This document shows, in pieces, positions 1 through 5,831 of a stretch of DNA of 7,146 nt. How positions within the stretch are numbered: position 1 is the stretch's first letter; each line of letters begins with the position of its first letter. The stretch is taken from contig JAEYZO010000537.1 in NCBI GenBank assembly GCA_023428035.1, positions 1 through 7,146 of the forward strand, written 5' to 3'. The translations under genes were made by a program, and so were the position numbers. The stretch comes from Pseudomonadota bacterium. Lineage in GTDB: Bacteria > Myxococcota_A > Polyangia > Polyangiales > Ga0077539. Under the pieces are notes generated by a model. That model did no database searches, was not told the origin of the DNA, and saw nothing but the letters and a program-made list of their open reading frames with translations.

Positions 1-96
1 CATGAACAGTACGTCCTCCTCTGGCACCTCCTCATCGCGCAGAACGACCTCCGGCTGATCTCTCCCTACGACACGAAGAACGTCGCGGTCTGGTAA
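1..96 (+). CDS. C-terminal end of an unrecognised protein (5' end outside window)
   Basis: Reading frame 1 is open from the left edge to a TAA at 94-96 and gives 31 residues, starting HEQYVLLWHLL and ending KNVAVW. The fragment is too short to assign to a family. It is taken as coding because it stays open, has high C/G at third positions, and its stop lies only 13 bases before the next + strand gene, the usual spacing within an operon. If the two are co-transcribed, this gene may belong to the same isoprenoid-related function as its neighbour. That is inference only. Confidence 0.55.
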   Translation, partial: HEQYVLLWHLLIAQNDLRLISPYDTKNVAVW

Positions 97-109
97 GCAA
101 CGCCTCCAG

Positions 110-991
110 GTGCCCTCCTCGATCGACGAGACCTACAGCTCCCTCCTCGTCGATCTCCCACGTCAGCTCCACACCGTCGCCTCGAGGCTCCCTTTTCACC
201 TCGGCCTCAGCCGTCACTCCGACGCCCGTTGGTCTGACTTCGTCACGCTGCCCCCCAACCGCGACCTCCCCCTCTTCGCTGCGCCCCCCGAGCACCTGCT
301 CCCCGCCGACCTCTCGCGCTTCAACGCCGCCCACCACGTCGCGGCCTATTGGGGCCTCGTCGCCGCCCGCCTCGGCGACCGGCAGGTAGAGCCGACCCCG
401 GAGCTGCTCGAGCTCCGCGAGTGGCTCCTCCAGCGATGGATCGACGCGCTCACTGAAGCGACGAGCGACCGCGGGGCCGCGGAGAGCGCTGTCGAGACGG
501 CCACCCGTCGCTGGCGTCGGAGCTTGCACAGCGAGCGCGACGCCTCGGCCGCGGGGTGCACCGACCTGAGCGACTACGTCGACGCGACCCGCGACAAGCT
601 CCACTGGATCGCGACGAGCGCCTGCGCGATGTACCCGTCCCCCGAAGACCCTCGCGCCCGCAGCCTACGCCTCGCCGCGGAGCTCTTGCTCGTAGCCTGC
701 CAGCTACGCGACGACGCCCTCGACGACGAAGATGACCGCGTGCTCCGGGGCGCGGGGGTCGCATCGCTCCTCGGCCTCACCCCCGCGGAGCTCTACCGCG
801 CCGCGCCGAGGGTGGTCCATGGGGCGGCCTTCATCGCCGCGAGCGGAGGCCATGACACTCTCGCCCGCTGGCTGCGCGATCACGCCGTCGTCATCAACAC
901 CGAGCCACCGCCGGGGGCAGGTTCGTGCAATGAGCTGCGCGCCATGAACCTGAGCGCGGCGATCGCCCTGCGACTCTGCGCGCTGGAGTGA
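110..991 (+). CDS. Class I isoprenoid synthase-like protein (polyprenyl synthetase superfamily, divergent)
   Basis: The 293-residue protein looks like a divergent all-helical trans-isoprenyl diphosphate synthase. The best evidence is at residues 198-209, QLRDDALDDEDD, which matches the second Asp-rich (Mg-diphosphate-binding) motif QxxDDxLD; it is followed by a conserved-looking segment at about 217-226 (VASLLGLTPA). Residues 155-163 (DY...K163) resemble the Y-x6-K helix that binds diphosphate in polyprenyl synthases. The first Asp-rich motif DDxxD is not present; the equivalent helix (about 72-94) carries only D90 in LGDRQVE. By family knowledge such proteins condense or bind allylic diphosphates in the cytoplasm, but this variant may have lost chain elongation or do another diphosphate chemistry. 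The length is close to the roughly 300 residues usual for the family. The GTG at 110 is the first start after an in-frame TGA at 56-58, and it lacks a clear Shine-Dalgarno. The close upstream gene suggests an operon. No substrate can be read from the sequence. Confidence 0.72.
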   Translation: MPSSIDETYSSLLVDLPRQLHTVASRLPFHLGLSRHSDARWSDFVTLPPNRDLPLFAAPPEHLLPADLSRFNAAHHVAAYWGLVAARLGDRQVEPTPELLELREWLLQRWIDALTEATSDRGAAESAVETATRRWRRSLHSERDASAAGCTDLSDYVDATRDKLHWIATSACAMYPSPEDPRARSLRLAAELLLVACQLRDDALDDEDDRVLRGAGVASLLGLTPAELYRAAPRVVHGAAFIAASGGHDTLARWLRDHAVVINTEPPPGAGSCNELRAMNLSAAIALRLCALE

Positions 992-1010
992 GCCCGCCGA
1001 GCCATCATCA

Positions 1011-1028
1011 CCGAGGGCTCACCCTCGG
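1011..1028. terminator. Hairpin at convergent gene junction, candidate bidirectional terminator
   Basis: CCGAGGG (1011-1017), loop CTCA, CCCTCGG (1022-1028) forms a perfect 7-bp G+C-rich stem with a 4-base loop. It lies 20 bases after the stop of the isoprenoid-synthase-like gene. On the other strand the methyltransferase stop codon (1019-1021) sits in the loop. The position between converging genes fits a shared terminator. No T-run follows on either strand, so it is not a classic intrinsic terminator. Confidence 0.4.
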
Positions 1029-1870
1029 CGCGCCGACACCAAGGCGTACCGCACCGCCCCCGAGCTCAAGCCCGCCGCCGCGCCGAGCGCCGCCGCGGTG
1101 TGCCCCGCGTAGATAGGGTCCGCCTCTCCGAGCAGCGCCCGCTGCAACCTCAGTTGCGTCATTCGTACCGACGCCATCGCGCCCAAGCGTGACGCGGAGG
1201 CCCTCGTGCGAACCGTCAGGTCTGCGACCCGCGCGTCGACGAAGCCCGCCTGCGCGAGCGCCTCGGCGAGCCCCTCTGGCGACAGCAGCGACGGCAACCG
1301 CCAGCCGTCGCACATCGCGGCGCACTCCCCACGCACGTCCTCGCCCCCTCGATGCAGGTCGAGCGACACGAACATCCCACCGTCTGCGAGCGTCCCCACG
1401 ACCCGCGCGAGATACCGCCCCGGCTCATAGATGTGACAGAAGCTCTCGATGTGCCACGCGACGTCGAAGGGCCCTCCCGGGATCTCGTCGTTCAGCAGGT
1501 CTGCGCAGACGAACCTGACGCGCCCCGACAAGCCCTTCTGGTTCGCGACCCGCGTGGCGATCTCGACCTGGTTGGGGTCGATGGTCACCCCCACGACCTC
1601 GACGTCGTAGCGCTCGGCCACCCAGAACGCCGAGCCTCCCACCCCACACCCCGCGTCGAGGACGCGCATCCCATCGCGAAGGCCCGCGCGCTCCGCGACG
1701 ACCCGGTTCGCCTCCAGCAACGCCGCCTCGTGCTCATACGCGTCCCCGTCGCTCAAGCCGAAGTGGAACCCCAACGCGTCCCCCGCCCAGGCGCGGAGGT
1801 AGCCCTGCTCCGTCGTCGCTTCGTAGTACTCCCGCACCCGGCTCGCGTGCTCCCGCGACTCATCGCTCAT
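1019..1870 (-). CDS. SAM-dependent C-methyltransferase, sterol/geranyl-diphosphate methyltransferase-like
   Basis: From the ATG at 1870 this encodes 283 residues with a class I Rossmann methyltransferase fold. Motif I is VLDAGCGVGGS (residues 70-80). The next strand reads VVGVTIDPNQV (about 93-102), the GVT/ITxxQ form typical of the Erg6, tocopherol, geranyl-diphosphate and cyclopropane-type branch. HIESFCHIYEP (140-150) closely resembles the IEATCHAP segment of Erg6-type sterol methyltransferases, whose Glu helps bind the substrate cation. GTLADGGMFVSLDL (159-172) is the usual LkpGG strand. The protein therefore probably methylates a small isoprenoid, sterol or related lipid in the cytoplasm, although O-methylation cannot be excluded. 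It converges with an isoprenoid-synthase-like gene and diverges from the histidine kinase. An in-frame TTG at 1909 would add 13 residues (MRSPLGGHYPRLT) and is preceded by an AAGGA, while the ATG at 1870 has no Shine-Dalgarno, so the start is uncertain. Confidence 0.82.
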   Translation of the reverse strand: MSDESREHASRVREYYEATTEQGYLRAWAGDALGFHFGLSDGDAYEHEAALLEANRVVAERAGLRDGMRVLDAGCGVGGSAFWVAERYDVEVVGVTIDPNQVEIATRVANQKGLSGRVRFVCADLLNDEIPGGPFDVAWHIESFCHIYEPGRYLARVVGTLADGGMFVSLDLHRGGEDVRGECAAMCDGWRLPSLLSPEGLAEALAQAGFVDARVADLTVRTRASASRLGAMASVRMTQLRLQRALLGEADPIYAGHTAAALGAAAGLSSGAVRYALVSARRG

Positions 1871-1890
1871 CGTGAGCCGAGGGTAGTGAC

Positions 1891-1902
1891 CACCGAGCGG
1901 TG
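1891..1902. promoter_or_regulatory. Inverted repeat CACCG-AG-CGGTG, candidate operator
   Basis: Perfect 5-bp arms with a 2-base spacer lie in the divergent region between the methyltransferase and the kinase, 21 bases upstream of the methyltransferase ATG. The same half-sites recur at 1926-1940. If the TTG at 1909 is the true methyltransferase start, this repeat would be inside its coding region. In such G+C-rich DNA a chance occurrence is possible. Confidence 0.3.
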
Positions 1903-1915
1903 ATCGCAAGGGACA

Positions 1916-1920
1916 TCCTT
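1916..1920 (-). promoter_or_regulatory. AAGGA ribosome-binding site before the alternative TTG start of the methyltransferase
   Basis: On the - strand, AAGGA is followed by six bases (TGTCCC) and then TTG at 1909-1907, which is ideal spacing. It competes with the ATG at 1870, which has no comparable upstream motif. The site supports an N-terminus 13 residues longer than the ATG form. Confidence 0.4.
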
Positions 1921-1924
1921 CGCC

Positions 1925-1941
1925 GCACCGGGGAACGGTGC
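1925..1941. promoter_or_regulatory. Inverted repeat GCACCG-GGGAA-CGGTGC, candidate operator
   Basis: Perfect 6-bp arms flank a 5-base spacer, ending 18 bases before the kinase ATG. The inner CACCG/CGGTG half-sites equal those of the repeat at 1891-1902. An overlapping weaker repeat, GGAAC (1932-1936) and GTTCC (1945-1949), follows. The position fits a regulator site controlling the kinase operon, the methyltransferase, or both. No sigma-70 or sigma-54 promoter is convincing in the region. Confidence 0.35.
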
Positions 1942-1959
1942 TAGGTTCCGACGCCGCGT

Positions 1960-4347
1960 ATGAAGGGCACCGCGACGCTCGATCCGGCCGCGCATCGGGG
2001 GCGCGTCGTGGCCGTCGCCGCGGCGCTGTTGAGCATCGTCGGGCTCTACGTCATCGCGCTCGCGCTCGCGCTCTCGACGATCGGGGCGCCGTACCCCGGG
2101 CTGGTCGTCGACCCCTACGGGAGCTTCTCGGCGGTGCCGGTCCCTTTCCCTTCAATAAAACGCGTGCTGCTCCAGTTCCCAGACCGACTCACGTCAGTGA
2201 ACGGGCGCGCGGTGGAGCGCGGCTCGCGCTACGGCGACCTCGACGTTGATCGATTGCGATCCAGGCTTCGCGCGCTCGACGCCGCGGGCGAGCGGCGGCT
2301 CTCGTTGGAGTTTGACCACTCGGGGCGGTCGATCACCGTCTCAGAGGAGCTGCGTCGCTTCACCGTCCGCGAATTGCTGGTCTACTTCGCCTTCTACGGG
2401 ATCGCGGGCCTCCTTCTCCTCTGGTCCGGCGCGACGGCGCTCCTCCTCGCAGGGAGGCGAGCGGCCACCGCGCCGTACGTGTTCCTTTGCGTCGGGAGCG
2501 CCCTCTTCTTTGGGACATTCTTCGATTATCACAGCACAGCGCGGCTCTTCCCGGTCTTCATGCTCTCGACGTACTGGTGCACGGCCGGCTTCCTCGCCGT
2601 GGCGCTCACCTTCCCCACGCCGCCTTCATGGAGCCGCCCCGCGCGAGCGCTCGTCACGGCAGTCCTGGGCCTGATCTTGATCGCTGGGCTGGCCCTCGCG
2701 GCCTCTCCCTTTCTCGGGATCGGGCTCCCTGCCCTACGCGAGCTCGGTGGTTTGCTCACCGCGCTCTCCTGCGTGGTCCTACTGGTGTCCATGATCTTGC
2801 GCTACCGACGCAGCTCTGGTCAGGCCCGCGTCGAGCTCCGCTCGGCGCTCCTCGCCTTCTCCGTCGTACCGGCGCTCAGCGCCCTCGGCGTCGCGGTCGC
2901 GCTCATCACCGGCTTCGGCCTGATCCACTACGTCTTCCCCGCGCTCATCCCCCTCCTCCCCCTCTCCATCGGCTGGGCCCTCGTCCGTCACAACATCCTC
3001 GGCGCCCACGCCGTGCTCACCCGCCGGCTCTTCGTCGTGCCCGTCGTCCTCCTCTCCCTCGGCGCGGCCACCGTGGTCTGGCTCGGACTTCGCTCTCTCC
3101 CCTCCGGCGGTATGGACGCTCTCCTCTCGACGGTGGTCTCCAGCGGGGTGCTCGGCGCCGTCGCCTACGGGCTCCACCGCCTCGCGGGGCGCTACCTCTT
3201 CCCCGCGGCGGCGGAATTCCGGCCCACCATCCAGCAGCTCGCCGAGAGCCTCTCGGACCTCGAGCACCGCGACGCGCTCCGCGACACCATCGAGCGCACC
3301 GTCGCCCGCTGGCTCCCGAGCGGCCGAATCCGGCTGCTCGACCCCGACCAGGTGGACGGAATCGACCGCCTCCCCCCCGACGCCCGCCCCCGCCTCGACG
3401 CCGGCCAGAAGGTCTGGACCGACGACACCCCCTGGGCGCGCCACCTGCTCGTCCCCATGCGCTCGCTCGGCTCGCTCCGGGGCGTGCTCGACATCGCCCC
3501 GCTCCACCAGGGCGCGCTCTTCACCGAAGAAGACCTCCGGCTCCTCGACACCATCGCCGGGCTCGGCGCCGTCGCCCTCCACAACGCCGACGTGCTCGGC
3601 CAGCTCGACGAGGCCCGACGCATCGAGGTCGACGCCAGCCGCGACGACAAGAGGCTCACCCTCGGGCTCATCTCCGAAGAGGTCGCCCACGAGGTCTCGC
3701 ACCCGCTCTTGTACTTCCGCTCGCTCCTCCAGCGCGGCGCCCGCGCGCCCCTCGCCGAAGACGACATCGACGACGCCCGCGAGGAGATCACCCGCATCGA
3801 GCGCCTCGTCGCCTCGATGCGCTCCCTCGAGCCCGCTCCCCTTCGCCGAGCCCCGGTGGCCCTCCTCAAGCCCCTCGAGCGCGCCCTCGCGCTGCACCGC
3901 GAGACCTTCGTCACGCGCGGGCTCACCCCCGAGGTCGAGGTCCCCGCGGCCCTCACGGTGCTCGGCGACCACGACGCCCTCGTGCAGGTCTTCGCGAACC
4001 TCCTGCGCAACGCCGCGCAGGCGACCCCCGAGGGGGGCCGCGTCGGCGTGACCGCGACCCCCAGCCCCGACGGCGCCCTCACCGTCGACGTCTGGGACTC
4101 CGGCCCGGGCGTGCCCGACGCGCTCGTCGACAAGCTCTTTCACCGCTGGGTCACCACCCGCGGGCGCGACGGCGGGAGGGGCATCGGCCTCCACGTCGCG
4201 CAGGGCATCGTCACCCGCCACCAATGGCGGCTGGACTACCTCCGCGAAGAGGGACGCACCGTGTTCAGGATCTCCGTCCCCCGGGAGTGCGTCGCGGCGA
4301 GCGCCGCCGACGCGCGCGACGGCGCGCCGCCGAGAGATACTGACTGA
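1960..4347 (+). CDS. Membrane sensor histidine kinase (PDZ-like, multi-TM, GAF-like, HisKA-HATPase)
   Basis: This 795-residue kinase has a first membrane helix at about 16-40. An extracytoplasmic segment follows (about 45-137) with a PDZ-like LTSVNGRAV stretch near 77-85. Then come about nine hydrophobic helices between about 138 and 406, and a GAF-like cytoplasmic domain at about 425-545. The HisKA H-box is VAHEVSHPLL with phospho-acceptor H577 (SH replaces the usual RN/NN). The ATPase domain has N-box NLLRNAAQA (N680, N684), G1 DSGPG (713-717) and G2 GGRGIGL (738-744), so the catalytic core appears complete. It should autophosphorylate and pass the phosphate to the regulator encoded 40 bases downstream. 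The ATG at 1960 is the first start after an in-frame TAG at 1942-1944; no strong Shine-Dalgarno precedes it. The general plan recalls PrsK-type kinases. The signal is unknown; the long membrane region suggests a membrane or lipid-borne cue. Third-position A/T use is clearly higher in the N-terminal sensor half than in the rest. Confidence 0.93.
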   Translation: MKGTATLDPAAHRGRVVAVAAALLSIVGLYVIALALALSTIGAPYPGLVVDPYGSFSAVPVPFPSIKRVLLQFPDRLTSVNGRAVERGSRYGDLDVDRLRSRLRALDAAGERRLSLEFDHSGRSITVSEELRRFTVRELLVYFAFYGIAGLLLLWSGATALLLAGRRAATAPYVFLCVGSALFFGTFFDYHSTARLFPVFMLSTYWCTAGFLAVALTFPTPPSWSRPARALVTAVLGLILIAGLALAASPFLGIGLPALRELGGLLTALSCVVLLVSMILRYRRSSGQARVELRSALLAFSVVPALSALGVAVALITGFGLIHYVFPALIPLLPLSIGWALVRHNILGAHAVLTRRLFVVPVVLLSLGAATVVWLGLRSLPSGGMDALLSTVVSSGVLGAVAYGLHRLAGRYLFPAAAEFRPTIQQLAESLSDLEHRDALRDTIERTVARWLPSGRIRLLDPDQVDGIDRLPPDARPRLDAGQKVWTDDTPWARHLLVPMRSLGSLRGVLDIAPLHQGALFTEEDLRLLDTIAGLGAVALHNADVLGQLDEARRIEVDASRDDKRLTLGLISEEVAHEVSHPLLYFRSLLQRGARAPLAEDDIDDAREEITRIERLVASMRSLEPAPLRRAPVALLKPLERALALHRETFVTRGLTPEVEVPAALTVLGDHDALVQVFANLLRNAAQATPEGGRVGVTATPSPDGALTVDVWDSGPGVPDALVDKLFHRWVTTRGRDGGRGIGLHVAQGIVTRHQWRLDYLREEGRTVFRISVPRECVAASAADARDGAPPRDTD

Positions 4348-4365
4348 CCGCGCGCCGCTCCCTCC

Positions 4366-4374
4366 GAAGAAGGA
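4366..4374 (+). promoter_or_regulatory. Shine-Dalgarno GAAGAAGGA before the response regulator
   Basis: A purine-rich GAAGAAGGA ends 13 bases before the ATG at 4388. The spacing is longer than usual. It is the only such motif in the 40-base gap after the kinase stop, and it supports translation of the regulator from the same mRNA as the kinase. Confidence 0.45.
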
Positions 4375-4387
4375 TCTCCCTCGCCCG

Positions 4388-5788
4388 ATGCACATCCTCC
4401 TCGTCGATGACTCCCGAAGCGCGCGGCGCAACCTCTCCCTCCTCCTCGAGTCGATGGCCGACGTCACCATCACCCAGGCGGCCTCCCTCGAGGAGGCGCG
4501 TCGGGCCATCGAGCGCGAGCCCATCGACCTCGCCCTGGTCGACATCCGCCTGAGCGAAGACGCCCGCAACCGCGACGGGCTCATCCTCGTGAAGGAGATC
4601 ACCGAGAAGACCACCGCCGCCGCGGTGTGCGTCACCGCCACCAGCGACATGGACTCCATCCGCGCCGCCATGCGCAACGGCGCCTACGACTACCTCCCCA
4701 AGGAGGACCTCTGCGAAGAGACCCTCGCGCCGCTGATCCACGGCCTGCGCGACCGCCGCCGCCTCGAGCGCGAGGTGCTGGAGCTCCGCGCGCGGGTCTC
4801 CCCCGAGGCCGCCCCGCCGGGGCTCATCGGCACCTCCGCCGCGATCGAGCGCCTGCGCGCGATGATCCGCCGCGTGGCCGTGAGCGACCGACCGGTGCTC
4901 ATCCTCGGCCCCACGGGCTCGGGCAAGGAGGTCGTCGCCCGCGCCGTGCACGCCCTCGGGCCGCACCCCGAGGGAGAGTTCTTCGCGGTGAACTCCGGCG
5001 CCATCCCCGAGCAGCTCATCGAGTCGCAGCTCTTCGGCCACGTGAAGGGGGCCTTCACCGGCGCCGACCGCGAACACGCGGGCTTCTTCGCGTCGACGGG
5101 CCGCGGGACTCTCTTCCTCGACGAGATCGCCGAGCTGCCCATGACCGCGCAGGCGAAGTTCCTCCGGGTGCTCGAGACGGGGCGCTTCCGCCCGGTGAGC
5201 GCCGCGGCCGAGAAGACCTTCGAGGGCAGGATCGTCGCGGCCACCCACGCCGACCTCGAAGCGCGGGTGCGGCAGGGCACCTTCCGCGAGGACCTCTTTT
5301 ACCGCCTCGACGTGCTCACCCTCACCGTGCCCCCCCTCGACGAGCGCCGCGAGGACATCCCCGCGCTCGTGGCGCACTTCCTCGCCGAGCACCGCCGCCC
5401 CTTGCGCCTCTCGCGTGAGGCCCTCGACGCGCTCGCCGCCGCCGACTGGCCCGGCAACGTACGCCAGCTCCGCAAGGTCATCGAGCGCCTGGTCGTCTTC
5501 GCCGAGAACGACGAGGTCAGCCCCGACGACGTCGCCTACGCCCTCGGCCGCAAGCCCACCAGCTCTGACGACGCGCTGCGCCGCGTCGCGAAGCACATCA
5601 TCCAGATGCCCGTGGCCAACAAGCTCGACGCCATCGAAGAGGCCCTCATCGCCGAGGCGATGGCCCAGGGCGGGCGAATCAAATCCGAAGCCGGGCGCAT
5701 CCTGGGCGTGCACCGCCGGGTCATCGAGCGGCGCCTGGAGCGCAAGACACCGTCGAGCAACCCGCCCCCCGACGACGGCGACGCGTAG
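4388..5788 (+). CDS. NtrC-family sigma-54-dependent response regulator (REC-AAA+-Fis HTH)
   Basis: The 466-residue protein has three domains. The receiver (1-120) has acidic pair D7/D8, phospho-acceptor D52, T83 and K105. The AAA+ sigma-54 interaction domain (about 145-387) has Walker A GPTGSGK (174-180), an intact GAFTGA loop (221-226) that contacts sigma-54, Walker B LFLDE (242-246), sensor I region AATH (284-287), FRED...YR (299-306) with arginine-finger candidates, and WPGNVRQL (354-361). A C-terminal Fis-type helix-turn-helix (about 417-452) contains EAGRILGVHRRVIERRL. By family knowledge it binds upstream activator sites as an oligomer and remodels RNA polymerase-sigma-54 at -24/-12 promoters when phosphorylated. 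The cognate kinase is almost certainly the gene 40 bases upstream. The receiver loop after D52 is about four residues longer than in CheY and lacks the usual Pro. Targets are unknown; no convincing -24/-12 site was found in this window. Confidence 0.95.
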   Translation: MHILLVDDSRSARRNLSLLLESMADVTITQAASLEEARRAIEREPIDLALVDIRLSEDARNRDGLILVKEITEKTTAAAVCVTATSDMDSIRAAMRNGAYDYLPKEDLCEETLAPLIHGLRDRRRLEREVLELRARVSPEAAPPGLIGTSAAIERLRAMIRRVAVSDRPVLILGPTGSGKEVVARAVHALGPHPEGEFFAVNSGAIPEQLIESQLFGHVKGAFTGADREHAGFFASTGRGTLFLDEIAELPMTAQAKFLRVLETGRFRPVSAAAEKTFEGRIVAATHADLEARVRQGTFREDLFYRLDVLTLTVPPLDERREDIPALVAHFLAEHRRPLRLSREALDALAAADWPGNVRQLRKVIERLVVFAENDEVSPDDVAYALGRKPTSSDDALRRVAKHIIQMPVANKLDAIEEALIAEAMAQGGRIKSEAGRILGVHRRVIERRLERKTPSSNPPPDDGDA

Positions 5789-5803
5789 CGGCGCGCGCGC
5801 CGC
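5788..5803. repeat. 16-bp perfect palindrome between the regulator and the membrane protease genes
   Basis: GCGGCGCGCGCGCCGC is its own reverse complement and begins on the last base of the regulator stop codon. As RNA it can fold into a 6-bp stem with a CGCG loop. It could attenuate or end transcription between the two genes, stabilise the upstream message, or be chance in G+C-rich DNA. No T-run follows. Confidence 0.4.
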
Positions 5804-5831
5804 GGTGGCATCGTGGCGGTCCACCCCCGCG

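Noticed and set aside
22..38. TGGCAC resembling the -24 element of a sigma-54 promoter
   Set aside because: The expected TTGC at -12 spacing is absent (CATCGC instead), and it lies inside the partial coding region.
2487..4343. 618-codon + strand frame overlapping the kinase
   Set aside because: It is an Arg/Pro-rich off-frame translation of the kinase gene, without any domain signature.
2779..4677. 632-codon open frame on the - strand opposite the kinase and regulator
   Set aside because: It is antisense to the kinase catalytic domains and the regulator receiver, both with clear motifs. Its composition (Gly/Ala/Glu/Arg-rich) is what mirrored G+C-rich codons produce.
5415..5831. N-terminal extension of the CPBP protease by 139 codons
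   Set aside because: The extension overlaps the regulator DNA-binding region in another frame and is Ser/Pro/Arg low-complexity. The ATG at 5832 directly precedes a sensible N-terminus.
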